Counted from the first letter of the stretch, positions 37,240 to 46,752 are shown. The stretch: DNA of 64,000 bases from Clostridia bacterium (GCA_026416815.1 JAOAEJ010000062.1:22758-86757); one strand, 5' to 3'. Notes: generated by a model from the sequence alone, not told the origin. Numbers and translations are program-made.

Positions 37240-37446
37240 ATGATTAGATTAACACGGTTGAATGGGACGAACTTTGTCCTAAATTGCGAACTGATTGAAA
37301 CGGTAGAGGCGACACCGGATACGGTGATTTCGACAGTACATGGCAAAAAGTTGGTTGTATCAGAAGGTGTTGAAGAAGTAGTCGAAAAAGTGATACAATA
37401 TAAAAGCAAAATATTGTTATCACAAAATGAACTTGCAAATAAGTAA
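37240..37446 (+). CDS. flbD: Flagellar FlbD-family protein
   Basis: A 68-residue protein starting MIRLTRLNGTNFVLNCELIETVEATPDTVISTVHGKKLVV, the FlbD/SwrD pattern. SwrD (YlzI) of B. subtilis occupies the same place after flgE and raises motor torque. The ATG at 37240 follows TTGGGGT; the upstream eight codons of open frame lack a ribosome site. A 228-bp gap follows, where some relatives carry motA and motB. Confidence 0.9.
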   Translation: MIRLTRLNGTNFVLNCELIETVEATPDTVISTVHGKKLVVSEGVEEVVEKVIQYKSKILLSQNELANK

Positions 37447-37674
37447 TTCTAATAATATATTTTTAACGCGGAATACAGTTCTAGGTTAAATACAATTAAA
37501 ATATCTACTTTTTGATTCGGTATTGATGAATGCTCTTTAAATTGTTAATGAAGGTAACGCAGTAAGGTGTGTCAATAATAAGTTTAGACTGAACCGTTTA
37601 TGCACTATCTGCGTAATATCTATCATATTTGTACTTAGATATTTCTACTCAAAAGATAAAGGGGGCATAAAGCT

Positions 37675-38187
37675 TTGGAGGGTAAAGGAAGTTTTTTTGT
37701 ATTACTTATTATTGTTGCTGTTCTTACATTAACTCTTGCTGTATTGGCAGGATATCTTTTCTTCGTTTCCGGTTCTCCACGGAATACAGTTGAAGTTTCC
37801 AAACAAGAGACAACACAAGTTCCAAAAGATGAAGAATTGCAAAAGTTAGACTTATACGGTGAAAACGGAACAGAAATTCTAACTTTGAAAAAGACTAATG
37901 AAAAACAGATTGCAGTTATTACGGTTAATGTTGAATTGAAATATTATAAAGAAATTAAGGGCATAAAAGATCCAAAAAGTAAATTGGAATTTTACACTAG
38001 CGAAGTAAAAGAATTAATTAGTACTTATTTTCAGAAGATGACCCTTGATGAGGTAAACGCACCAGAAACAAAAGAGAAAACTGCAAAAGAACTTAAAAAC
38101 AAGATAAATGATTTGCTGAATGCAAACGAGAAGGAGAAGAAGCCCATTGTTTACTCAGTTAATTTCGGTAAGTGGTTTCCACAGTAG
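37675..38187 (+). CDS. fliL: Flagellar basal body-associated protein FliL
   Basis: A 170-residue bitopic protein that forms rings around the stator units. It has one membrane helix (about 6-29, FFVLLIIVAVLTLTLAVLAGYLFFVSG) and an extracytoplasmic domain with ITVNVELKYYKEI and ELKNKINDLLN near the end. It starts with a TTG at 37675 after AAAGGGGG; no ATG is available nearby. Confidence 0.88.
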   Translation: MEGKGSFFVLLIIVAVLTLTLAVLAGYLFFVSGSPRNTVEVSKQETTQVPKDEELQKLDLYGENGTEILTLKKTNEKQIAVITVNVELKYYKEIKGIKDPKSKLEFYTSEVKELISTYFQKMTLDEVNAPETKEKTAKELKNKINDLLNANEKEKKPIVYSVNFGKWFPQ

Positions 38188-38200
38188 GAGGTGTGAATAA

Positions 38201-39187
38201 ATGGGAGATATTTTATCACAGAGTGAAATAGATGAGCTCCTAAAAGCACTAAATACTGGCGAAATTGATGTACAGCAAATACAGACCAATACGCAGGAAA
38301 AGAAAGTTAAAAATTATAATTTCCGTAAACCTAACAAATTTGCAAAAGACCACTTAAAAACGCTGCAGTTTATCAATGAGAGTTATGCCAGACTACTGCA
38401 GACATTTTTATCAGGATACTTAAGAACATTGGTTCAGGTTGATGTTATTACAGTTGATCCATTGCAGTATAGTGAGTTTAGTAACTCCCTATCTAATCCG
38501 GCGATATTATCGGTAGTTGATTTTACACCACTAAGTGGTTCAATAATAGTTGAAATTTCTCCAAGTATTGCGTATGCCCTTATTGATAGGATACTTGGCG
38601 GTAAAGGTTCCGCTATTGAAAAAATTAGGGGTTTTTCCGAAATTGAACTTGCGATAGTCGAAAGAATTATTATACAAATACTTAACCTTATGAGAGAGCC
38701 TTGGGAGAATGTTATAGCAATAAGACCAAGGTTGGAAAAGATTGAAACCAACGCTCAATTTGCACAAATCATATCACCTAATGAGATGGTTGCTCTGGTA
38801 ACCTTGAGTGTAAAGGTTGGGGAAGTAGAAGGAATGGTAAATATCTGTATTCCTCACATGGTTGTAGAGCCGATAATGCCAAAGCTTAGCACAAAACTAT
38901 GGTTCACTACAGTAGAAAAAGAAACAACCAGAGAAACAAAAGATGTGATTGAATCAAAGATTCAGAGCACTATAGTTCCAGTAAGAGCTGTATTGGGACA
39001 AACAACGGTTTCGGTGAATGATTTCTTGGATTTGCAATGCGGAGATGTTATTCCTTTGGATACCAATGTAAACGGAAGTGTTGAAATACTAGTAGGAGAC
39101 CTTTTGAAATTTTATGCAAAACCCGGTGTAAGAAAAAATAAAGTTGCAGTTAAAATAACTGATGTAGTTAGAAGGGAGGAGGATTAG
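38201..39187 (+). CDS. fliM: Flagellar motor switch protein FliM
   Basis: C-ring protein that receives CheY-P. The 328 residues have the N-terminal CheY-binding motif LSQSEIDELLKAL and a CheC-like middle domain (TLQFINESYARLLQTFLSGYLRTLVQVDVITVDPLQYSEF). The C-terminal SpoA domain reads VRAVLGQTTVSVNDFLDLQCGDVIPLD. The ATG at 38201 follows GGAGGTG, 13 bp after fliL. Confidence 0.97.
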   Translation: MGDILSQSEIDELLKALNTGEIDVQQIQTNTQEKKVKNYNFRKPNKFAKDHLKTLQFINESYARLLQTFLSGYLRTLVQVDVITVDPLQYSEFSNSLSNPAILSVVDFTPLSGSIIVEISPSIAYALIDRILGGKGSAIEKIRGFSEIELAIVERIIIQILNLMREPWENVIAIRPRLEKIETNAQFAQIISPNEMVALVTLSVKVGEVEGMVNICIPHMVVEPIMPKLSTKLWFTTVEKETTRETKDVIESKIQSTIVPVRAVLGQTTVSVNDFLDLQCGDVIPLDTNVNGSVEILVGDLLKFYAKPGVRKNKVAVKITDVVRREED

Positions 39188-39188
39188 T

Positions 39189-40376
39189 GTGGGAGATATG
39201 CTTTCACAAGCAGAGATAGATGCCTTATTGAATGGCGGTTCTTCTAGTGAAGACGACAGCAGTAGTAGTTATAACGATGAAGGCGGCCTTTCGACACAGG
39301 AAATCGATGCGTTAGGCGAAATAGGTAATATCAGCATGGGAACTTCAGCAACAACGTTGTTTACCTTGCTAGGGCATAAAGTGCTAATAACCACTCCCCA
39401 AGTAACAGTAACAACATGGGAAGAGTTAGCAAGCGAATATGTAGTTCCGTATGTAGCTGTAAGGGTGGAATATACAATGGGTTTGACAGGAACAAATCTA
39501 TTGATTATGAAGGAAGATGACGTTAAGATAATAACTGACCTAATGATGGGCGGAGAAGGTAGTAACATTACCGGTGATTTGACAGATCTACATCTTAGTG
39601 CCATAAGTGAAGCTATGAATCAGATGGTTGGGTCATCAGCCACATCCATGTCTTCTATGTTTGATAAGAGAATTGATATATCGCCGCCCAAATCTTTTAT
39701 AATGTATTTTGATTCAAATCAGCCATACGGTGAATTTGATAGCTCGCAAAAAATTGTAAAAGTAGCTTTCAAAATGGTAGTAGGGAACCTTATAGATAGT
39801 GAGATAATGCAACTGATACCTGTATCATTTGCTAAAGGATTAGTAGGAAATTTGTTAACTGCAGAAGAAACTCCAAAAGCCGGTGCAGGTGCTCCAACAA
39901 ATAGCCACCAGTCTCCGCAGCCAAATCATGGACATATGCAGTCTACTCCTCCGCCTCAAGCAAATTATCCTCAGCAGCAGCAGTATGCACCACCGGGAGC
40001 TTATCCTGGGGGAATGGGATATGACCCTTATGGGCAAGGAGCTTATGAACAGCCTCGAAATAGGCCTCCTGTAAATGTTCAGCCGGCACAGTTCCAAGCA
40101 TTTGACGATGGAAGATTTGCTGCAGAGAAGAAAAATATAAGCCTTATTATGGATGTTCCCTTGCAAGTTACTGTTGAATTAGGTAGAACTCAGAAGGCAA
40201 TAAAGGATATTTTGGAGTTTGGTACAGGGTCAATAATAGAACTGGATAAACTTGCAGGTGAACCGGTAGACATATTGGTGAATGGTAAAGCTATTGCAAA
40301 GGGTGAAGTTGTTGTAATTGATGAAAGCTTTGGAGTTAGGATAACAGATATAATACATCCTTCAAAAAGGTTATAG
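39189..40376 (+). CDS. fliY: Flagellar switch protein/CheY-P phosphatase FliY
   Basis: C-ring component that also dephosphorylates CheY-P. The 395 residues have four parts. First is an EIDALL motif at the N-terminus like that of FliM. Second is a CheC-type phosphatase domain with two active-site helices (DALGEIGNISMGTSATTL and SAISEAMNQMVGSSATSM). Third is a Pro/Gln/Tyr-rich linker near 235-300. Fourth is a FliN-type SpoA domain (LIMDVPLQVTVELGRTQKAIKDILEFGTGSIIELDK). The start is GTG at 39189, one base after the fliM stop, behind GGAGGA. Confidence 0.95.
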   Translation: MGDMLSQAEIDALLNGGSSSEDDSSSSYNDEGGLSTQEIDALGEIGNISMGTSATTLFTLLGHKVLITTPQVTVTTWEELASEYVVPYVAVRVEYTMGLTGTNLLIMKEDDVKIITDLMMGGEGSNITGDLTDLHLSAISEAMNQMVGSSATSMSSMFDKRIDISPPKSFIMYFDSNQPYGEFDSSQKIVKVAFKMVVGNLIDSEIMQLIPVSFAKGLVGNLLTAEETPKAGAGAPTNSHQSPQPNHGHMQSTPPPQANYPQQQQYAPPGAYPGGMGYDPYGQGAYEQPRNRPPVNVQPAQFQAFDDGRFAAEKKNISLIMDVPLQVTVELGRTQKAIKDILEFGTGSIIELDKLAGEPVDILVNGKAIAKGEVVVIDESFGVRITDIIHPSKRL

Positions 40377-40446
40377 TAAAGTTATTATATAGAAGTGTTT
40401 AGTGAATGTGCTGTAGAAACTAATTTATTAAGGAGAGGGATAGGGA

Positions 40447-40809
40447 ATGGGTAAAAGAATACTTATTGTTGATGACGCTGCTTTTATGAGAATGATGATT
40501 AAGGATATTTTGTCGAAAAACGGATATGAGATCGCGGGAGATGCTGAAAATGGAGCAAAAGCGATTGAGAAATATAAGGAATTAGTGCCTGACCTTGTAA
40601 TAATGGATATAACTATGCCGGAAGTAGATGGTGTTACCGCTGTAAGAGAAATTAAAAAAATTAACAGTGATGCAAAAATCATAATGTGTTCTGCTATGGG
40701 ACAACAAGCAATGGTTATAGAATCAATTCAAGCTGGTGCAAGAGACTTTATAGTTAAGCCATTCCAAGCTGAAAGAGTTGTTGAGGCTGTAAAGAAAGTT
40801 ATTGGTTAG
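40447..40809 (+). CDS. cheY: Chemotaxis response regulator CheY
   Basis: Single-domain receiver of 120 residues that, when phosphorylated by CheA, binds the switch. Asp9/Asp10, the phospho-acceptor Asp54 (VIMDITMPEVDG), Ser82 and Lys104 (FIVKPFQ) are all in place. It sits between fliY and fliO as in B. subtilis. The ATG at 40447 follows AGGAGAGGGA. A long hairpin separates it from fliO. Confidence 0.95.
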   Translation: MGKRILIVDDAAFMRMMIKDILSKNGYEIAGDAENGAKAIEKYKELVPDLVIMDITMPEVDGVTAVREIKKINSDAKIIMCSAMGQQAMVIESIQAGARDFIVKPFQAERVVEAVKKVIG

Positions 40810-40849
40810 AAATATTTGTTTTAACAACTTAAGTATCTTTAAAATGTTA

Positions 40850-40912
40850 TACTGCATTTTTATTATGTTGAAGCAAGACAAGTAATCTTAGTAAACATAT
40901 AAAAATGCAGTA
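40850..40912 (+). repeat. Long hairpin between cheY and fliO
   Basis: TACTGCATTTTTAT (40850-40863) pairs perfectly with ATAAAAATGCAGTA (40899-40912). ATGTT/AACAT extends the stem after a one-base bulge, so 19 pairs close a loop of about 24 nt. No U-tract follows it. It may be a processing or stability element. Confidence 0.8.
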
Positions 40913-40987
40913 TTGCTAAATTGCCTTCTATTATAGTGAATAATTAAAATTTGGCTTAATGCTGCCTAGAAATTGAGGTCTATTGTA

Positions 40988-41488
40988 ATGTGGCTTCTTG
41001 ATATGTTATTTGTACTGATAGTGCTGGTTCCTATACTAATTTTAGCTGTTTTAGCGACAAAATATTTGGGTGGCAAGGCAAAAAATGCTATGAGAGGACA
41101 GCATATAAGTATCATAGAGACAATCAATTTAGGCTTGGATAAAAAAATTCATCTGATAAAAGCTGGTGATCAGTTTGTACTTGTTGCATCTACTGGTAAA
41201 AATATGCAGTTTCTAACAACTGTAAAACTGGAGAATTATGCTGAAGGCACAGCAGAATCTGGAAATAGTAGTAATTTTGATTTTAAAAACGTTTTTGAGA
41301 AATACCTCCAAAATTTTAATGGTAGTAAGCGAAATAAATCTAATAGCATTGTCAATAGTTCAGAAGAATTAATGGAATCAGTGGAGGTTGATGTTTTTAA
41401 AAACAATTTAAATAGGCTCAGAACAATTACTGCTAAGGCAAATAAAATAGCAAAAATAGATGGAGATGACAATACAAATGAAAAATAG
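40988..41488 (+). CDS. fliO: Flagellar export protein FliO (FliZ-like)
   Basis: Assembly factor for the FliP pore. The 166 residues have one membrane helix (about 3-24) and the family segment GQHISIIETINLGLDKKIHLIKAGDQFVLVAST, followed by a polar tail. I chose the ATG at 40988, eight bases after TGAGGT, over a TTG five codons earlier. It overlaps fliP. Confidence 0.85.
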   Translation: MWLLDMLFVLIVLVPILILAVLATKYLGGKAKNAMRGQHISIIETINLGLDKKIHLIKAGDQFVLVASTGKNMQFLTTVKLENYAEGTAESGNSSNFDFKNVFEKYLQNFNGSKRNKSNSIVNSSEELMESVEVDVFKNNLNRLRTITAKANKIAKIDGDDNTNEK

Positions 41489-42266
41489 AAGGATGATCCT
41501 CCAAGCTTTGATTGCAGTAATAGTGTTGATTGTATTTTCTTCCTATGCTTATGCCGAGCCTGTAGTATCAGTTACAAAAGATGGGGTTAGTGTCGGCTCA
41601 TCCAACGATCCAAAAGAAGTAGCTTCTAGTATACAAATACTATTGTTGTTGACTGTTTTATCAATAGCTCCCTCTATATTGATAATGATGACTTCTTTTA
41701 CAAGAATCATTATTATTCTTTCATTTTTAAGGAATGCTCTGGGTACCCAACAGATGCCCCCGAATCAGGTTTTGATTGGGCTAGCTTTATTTTTATCATT
41801 ATTTATTATGACACCTGTTTTAACTAATATAAATGACCAGGCTTTTCAGCCATATACAAAAGGTGAAATTACACAAAAAGCAGCTTTGGATAAGTCCTCT
41901 GACATAATGAAAAAATGGATGATAAACCAGATAATCAGTAATAAGAGAACAAAGGATTTGGAACTATTTGCCAACTTAGGAGGTGTCAAGACTCCTATAA
42001 AATCTACTGAGGCAACTAAGTTGCCATTTAGTGTTGTAGTACCTGCTTTTATGATTAGCGAGCTGGCCATAGCTTTTAAGTTTGGGTTTATGATTTTCAT
42101 ACCATTTTTGATTATTGATATGGTTGTATCAAGTACCTTGATGTCTATGGGTATGATGATGTTACCGCCGGTAATGATTTCTTTACCATTTAAGATACTT
42201 CTTTTTGTGCTGGTAGATGGCTGGAATTTGATTGTACAGTCAATTGTTAATAGTTTTGCAGTATGA
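41478..42266 (+). CDS. fliP: Flagellar export gate protein FliP
   Basis: Core pore subunit of the export gate. The 262 residues have a cleavable signal peptide (MKNRRMILQALIAVIVLIVFSSYAYA) and four membrane helices. Signatures include SFTRIIIILSFLRNALGTQQMPPNQVLIGLALFLSLFIM and FKFGFMIFIPFLIIDMVVSSTLMSMGMMMLPP. In-frame ATGs also occur at 41460 and 41466; the one at 41478 gives a normal signal peptide and follows GGAGATGA. It overlaps the end of fliO. Confidence 0.95.
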   Translation: MKNRRMILQALIAVIVLIVFSSYAYAEPVVSVTKDGVSVGSSNDPKEVASSIQILLLLTVLSIAPSILIMMTSFTRIIIILSFLRNALGTQQMPPNQVLIGLALFLSLFIMTPVLTNINDQAFQPYTKGEITQKAALDKSSDIMKKWMINQIISNKRTKDLELFANLGGVKTPIKSTEATKLPFSVVVPAFMISELAIAFKFGFMIFIPFLIIDMVVSSTLMSMGMMMLPPVMISLPFKILLFVLVDGWNLIVQSIVNSFAV

Positions 42267-42312
42267 GTAAATATATAAAGCAAAAAAATAGTGGATAAGA
42301 CTGGGGGATAAA

Positions 42313-42582
42313 ATGGATCAGGGTGCAGTTGTAAATATTGCCCAGGAGGCCTTGAAGATTGTAATTTATGTATCTGCTCCTATGCTACTTATAAGCTTAA
42401 TAGTAGGTTTGGCAATAAGTATATTTCAGGCTACAACTCAAATACAGGAGCAGACCTTGACCTTTGTACCTAAAATATTGGCCGTAATAGTTGCTATAGC
42501 AGTATTCGGCTCTTGGATGTTAAGAGTATTAATTGAATACACACAAGGTATTTTTACAAATATAAATCAGTTTATAAAATAG
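42313..42582 (+). CDS. fliQ: Flagellar export gate protein FliQ
   Basis: An 89-residue protein with two membrane hairpins that packs around FliP and FliR. Family segments: APMLLISLIVGLAISIFQATTQIQEQTLTFVPKI and the final ILIEYTQ-like helix. The ATG at 42313 follows GGGGGATA. Confidence 0.95.
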   Translation: MDQGAVVNIAQEALKIVIYVSAPMLLISLIVGLAISIFQATTQIQEQTLTFVPKILAVIVAIAVFGSWMLRVLIEYTQGIFTNINQFIK

Positions 42583-42642
42583 TGTAGCAGGACTAAAATA
42601 AAAAATAAGTATACAACGAGTTTAACCAATGGGGGAGATTTT

Positions 42643-43434
42643 TTGGAGATACCTTTAGGCATAGGTTTTAATGGAATAGACGCGTTTATACTAGTTTTTG
42701 TCAGGATGACAGGTATGTTTGTTATAGCTCCAATTTTCGGAAGGAGAAATATACCGACAATTTTAAAGATAGGCTTAGCATTTTTTTTAGCATTACTATT
42801 AATAAATACAATAAAAGTACCGAATTTAAGTGATTATTCCAATATATATCAGTTTGCTGTATTAGTATTTAAAGAGTTTATTGTTGGACTGACTATAGGA
42901 TATATTTCTTACTTAGTATTTATGGGAATTTATATGAGTGGTCAGCTAATAGATATGCAGGTTGGTTTTGGTATGGTGAATGTACTTGATCCGGTTAGTA
43001 ATATTCAGGTACCAATTACTTCGAATTTCTATTTTATTTTAAGCATGATGATATTTTTAGCGGCCAACGGGCATCACGTCTTAATCAGAGCATTATTTGA
43101 GAGCTATCAAGTTATTCCTCTTGGGGGGGCAGTGTTTAATAGTAACTTGATGGTGGATATTATTAGAGTTACAGGAAATATGTTTTTGGTGGGCTTTAAA
43201 ATAGCTGCGCCAGTAATTGCAGCTATACTTATTTCCGATATTGCACTAGGTGTAATGGCAAAAACAGTACCGCAGTTAAATGTATTTGTTATAGGTATGC
43301 CACTGAAAATTGTATTAGGCATTGCAGTAATTATAATTACTATGCCGGTATTTATTTCTTTTATAGATATACTCAGGGATGGAATGAGTGGAGAGTTGCT
43401 TAACTTTATAAAGAATATGGGGCTCAAAAAATGA
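42643..43434 (+). CDS. fliR: Flagellar export gate protein FliR
   Basis: A 263-residue membrane protein with about seven helices; one copy joins the FliP5Q4R1 pore. The pattern FVRMTGMFVIAPIFGRRNIPTILKIGLAFFLALLL, then SGQLIDMQVGFGMVNVLDPVSNIQVPI, is diagnostic. It starts with TTG at 42643 after GGGGGAG. It overlaps flhB by four bases (ATGA), so translation is coupled. Confidence 0.95.
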   Translation: MEIPLGIGFNGIDAFILVFVRMTGMFVIAPIFGRRNIPTILKIGLAFFLALLLINTIKVPNLSDYSNIYQFAVLVFKEFIVGLTIGYISYLVFMGIYMSGQLIDMQVGFGMVNVLDPVSNIQVPITSNFYFILSMMIFLAANGHHVLIRALFESYQVIPLGGAVFNSNLMVDIIRVTGNMFLVGFKIAAPVIAAILISDIALGVMAKTVPQLNVFVIGMPLKIVLGIAVIIITMPVFISFIDILRDGMSGELLNFIKNMGLKK

Positions 43435-44612
43435 GTAAAAGCCTGAATGTCGAAAATTACAAAAATATAGTTGACATAGATTGTGAAGTACCTTATGAAA
43501 GATACAATAAAAATAAACGTAATATAATTGATCTTCAGCTTTTTTCTGCTGATGGGAAAACTGAAAAGGCAACACCAAAGAAAAAGCAGGATGCCAGAAA
43601 GAAAGGCCAGGTTCTTCAGAGTAGAGAAATATCAACGGCAGTCGTTTTAATATTTTTATTTATAGGCCTACGTATGTTTGGCGGGTATATGTATACCGAA
43701 ATAGCAGTGTTTACAAAAAAAGTACTAACCGAGTATCCTAAGGTTCAAGATTTTTTTACTTTTAATATGCTTTCGGTATTGTTTGTCGAAGTGGTCACAG
43801 TAATATTGAAAACTACTGCTCCTTTATTTGCTATTGCAATATTATCCGGAGTTATAGCAAGTTATGCACAAATAGGCTTTTTATTTACTATGGAAACGCT
43901 TGGAGTTAAATTTAATAGAATTAACCCTTTAAGTGGTTTAAAAAGGATTTTTTCAGCCCATTCTTTAGTGGAATTGGTGAAATCAATAATAAAAATAACT
44001 GTAGTCAGCTTTATTGCTTATTCCTATCTAAAGGGGGAGGCAACAAAAGTATTTGACTTTATGAATATGGAAGTATATGATTCCGCAGTTTATATAGGGA
44101 CTACCTCACTGAATGTCGGATTAAGAATATGTGTTGCCTTGATAATTTTAGGTATACTTGATTATGGATATCAATGGTGGGAATATGAGAAAAATTTGAA
44201 GATGACAAAGCAGGAAGTTAAGGAAGAGTACAAGCAGGTGGAAGGAAACCCTGAGATTAAGTCTAAAATAAAGCAAAAACAAAGAGAAATATCTATGAGG
44301 CGTATGCTTCAAGACGTACCAAAGGCAGATGTTGTAATCACAAACCCTACTCACTTTGCTGTGGCAATAAAATACGACTCAGAAAAATCGTCAGCACCTA
44401 TTGTACTGGCTAAAGGGCAAGATTATTTAGCATTAAGGATTAAGGAAGTAGCAAAAGAAAATAGCATAGAGATAGTTGAGAATAAACCTCTAGCAAGGAC
44501 ACTTTATGCAACGGTTGAAATCGGACAGGCTATACCTCCCGATCTTTATCAAGCAGTTGCGGAAATTCTGGCATTTGTATATAGTCTAAAGCAAAAGGGC
44601 AGAGCAGGTTAG
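43431..44612 (+). CDS. flhB: Flagellar export switch protein FlhB
   Basis: Controls the change from hook to filament export. The 393 residues have four membrane helices and a cytoplasmic domain with the self-cleavage site NPTH at 305-308. LFSADGKTEKATPKKKQDARKKGQVLQSREI is the usual N-terminus, but here it is preceded by about 35 extra residues. No in-frame start codon exists between the ATG overlapping fliR and that motif, so the extension appears real. Confidence 0.96.
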   Translation: MSKSLNVENYKNIVDIDCEVPYERYNKNKRNIIDLQLFSADGKTEKATPKKKQDARKKGQVLQSREISTAVVLIFLFIGLRMFGGYMYTEIAVFTKKVLTEYPKVQDFFTFNMLSVLFVEVVTVILKTTAPLFAIAILSGVIASYAQIGFLFTMETLGVKFNRINPLSGLKRIFSAHSLVELVKSIIKITVVSFIAYSYLKGEATKVFDFMNMEVYDSAVYIGTTSLNVGLRICVALIILGILDYGYQWWEYEKNLKMTKQEVKEEYKQVEGNPEIKSKIKQKQREISMRRMLQDVPKADVVITNPTHFAVAIKYDSEKSSAPIVLAKGQDYLALRIKEVAKENSIEIVENKPLARTLYATVEIGQAIPPDLYQAVAEILAFVYSLKQKGRAG

Positions 44613-44725
44613 GATTTTATAAATATACTTAAAATGGACAGTAATAGTAGATATTTAGGTAACTATTTAACTACATGAAAATATAGGAAATTTGTAGGTA
44701 TACCAAAAGGGGGTCAACAGAAAGG

Positions 44726-46750
44726 ATGAAAATTGGGAATTTAGCAGTGCCTATTATAGTTGTGGCTGCAGTTTTGGCAATTATTATGCCTATTCCGGAA
44801 GGTCTGCTTGATTTTCTTCTTGCAATAAATGTTATGCTTGCGGCAATAATAATGCTTAATACTATATATCTAAAAAGCGCTCTGGAGCTTTCAATATTTC
44901 CTACGCTACTTGTTATAACTACAATATTTAGGTTATCATTGAACGTTTCAGCTTCAAGGCTTATATTATCCGAAGGGCACGCAGGTGCGGTTATACAGGG
45001 CTTTGGACGGTTTGTCGGACGGGATAATCTTGTTGTTGGTTTTATAGTATTTTTAATTATAATGGTAGTTAACTTTTTAGTTATAACCAAAGGTTCCGAA
45101 AGGGTTGCTGAAGTTGCTGCAAGGTTTACGCTTGATGCTATGCCAGGAAAACAAATGGCCATAGATGCTGATTTAAACTCAGGCTTGATAAACGAGTCTG
45201 AGGCTAAGGAAAGAAGGCGTAACATACAAAGGGAAGCGGACTTTTACGGGTCTATGGATGGTGCGAGTAAATTTGTAAAAAACGATGCTATAGCTGGAAT
45301 AGTAATTACAGTTCTAAATATTATTGGTGGTTTAGTAATCGGTATTGTTATGAGAGGTGAAGAGTTGGAGCAAGCCTTGCAGAACTATACTATTTTGACC
45401 ATAGGGGATGGCTTGGTGAGCCAATTACCCGCTTTAATGATTTCAGCTGCAACCAGCTTTATAGTAACAAGAGCGGGTGCTGATTCAAATCTGAACAGCG
45501 ATTTGCTAAAGCAGTTGTTTTATAATCCAAAGGTATTGTTTATCTCAGCTGCATTAAGTTTTGCTGTGGCTCCATTCTTATCACCAATACCTTTTATAAT
45601 ACTAGCTGTTGCTCTTATATTTGTAGGTTTTAAATTAATGAAGCTGCAGAAGGAAGCTGAAAAGCAAGAAGAGGTATTAGTACAGGAAAATGAAGTTGAA
45701 GAAATAAGAAAGCCCGAAAATGTTGTTTCGCTTTTACAGGTTGACCCTATAGAACTAGAATTTGGATATGGTATTATTCCATTAGCCGATGTTAATCAAG
45801 GAGGAGACCTACTGGATAGAGTTGTTATGATTAGAAGGCAGTTAGCCCTTGAATTAGGAATGATTGTTCCAATTATAAGACTACGGGATAATATCCAGTT
45901 AAGCCCTAATGAGTATGTTATCAAAATAAAAGGTGTTGAGGTGTCCAGAGGTGAGTTAATGTTTGACCATTTCCTTGCAATGAACCCAGGTATTGCTGGA
46001 GAGGAAATTGAGGGGATCAAAACTATTGAGCCTGCATTTGGTTTACCTGCCGTATGGATTACAGAAAGCCAGAGGGATAGGGTTGAAATGCTTGGATATA
46101 CTGTAGTTGACCCACCGTCTATAATAGCTACACACCTGACAGAAGTAATAAAGAAATATGCGCATGAGTTGATGGGAAGACAGGAAATACAGACTCTTAT
46201 CGACAATATTAAGCAGAATTACCCTGCTATTGTTGAAGAACTTGTACCTAAAGTAATGTCGATAGGTGAAATACAGAAAGTAATTGCAAACCTATTAAAA
46301 GAAGGTGTTTCAATTAGAGATATGGTTACTATATTAGAAACACTTGCGGATTATGCACCTGTGACTCATGATTCCGATATGCTGACAGAGTACGTAAGGC
46401 AAGCATTAGGTAGATCTATTTCAAGAAAATTTATTAATAGTAACAAGTCCAATGTCATAACCCTTGATCCAAAACTTGAGCAGATTATTATGGAGTCGGT
46501 ACAGAGAACTGAACATGGATCATACCTTACACTCGAGCCTGGAGTTACAAATACGATAGTAAATAGTCTTTCGAGACAGGTACAGAGAATTATGCAATTT
46601 GGTCAGCAGCCAATAGTATTGGCTTCGCCTATAGTGAGACTATATTTCAAACGACTTACAGAACAGGTCGTGCCTGGGCTGGTAGTTTTATCATATAATG
46701 AGCTTGACCCTAATATAGAAGTTCAATCGGTTGGGATGGTGAGCATCTAA
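44726..46750 (+). CDS. flhA: Flagellar export gate protein FlhA
   Basis: Export gate ion channel and substrate docking platform. The 674 residues have about eight membrane helices in the first 310. The FHIPEP region is visible as IFRLSLNVSASRLILSEG, with RFTLDAMPGKQMAIDADLNSGLI following. The cytoplasmic domain includes YGIIPLADVNQGGDLLDRVVMIRRQLALELG and GVSIRDMVTILETLADYAP. The ATG at 44726 is preceded by GGGGGT and AAAGG. Full length for the family. Confidence 0.97.
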   Translation: MKIGNLAVPIIVVAAVLAIIMPIPEGLLDFLLAINVMLAAIIMLNTIYLKSALELSIFPTLLVITTIFRLSLNVSASRLILSEGHAGAVIQGFGRFVGRDNLVVGFIVFLIIMVVNFLVITKGSERVAEVAARFTLDAMPGKQMAIDADLNSGLINESEAKERRRNIQREADFYGSMDGASKFVKNDAIAGIVITVLNIIGGLVIGIVMRGEELEQALQNYTILTIGDGLVSQLPALMISAATSFIVTRAGADSNLNSDLLKQLFYNPKVLFISAALSFAVAPFLSPIPFIILAVALIFVGFKLMKLQKEAEKQEEVLVQENEVEEIRKPENVVSLLQVDPIELEFGYGIIPLADVNQGGDLLDRVVMIRRQLALELGMIVPIIRLRDNIQLSPNEYVIKIKGVEVSRGELMFDHFLAMNPGIAGEEIEGIKTIEPAFGLPAVWITESQRDRVEMLGYTVVDPPSIIATHLTEVIKKYAHELMGRQEIQTLIDNIKQNYPAIVEELVPKVMSIGEIQKVIANLLKEGVSIRDMVTILETLADYAPVTHDSDMLTEYVRQALGRSISRKFINSNKSNVITLDPKLEQIIMESVQRTEHGSYLTLEPGVTNTIVNSLSRQVQRIMQFGQQPIVLASPIVRLYFKRLTEQVVPGLVVLSYNELDPNIEVQSVGMVSI

Positions 46751-46752
46751 AG

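Noticed and set aside
39855..40166. Minus-strand open frame across the FliY linker
   Set aside because: It is a by-product of the repetitive Pro/Gln codons on the sense strand.
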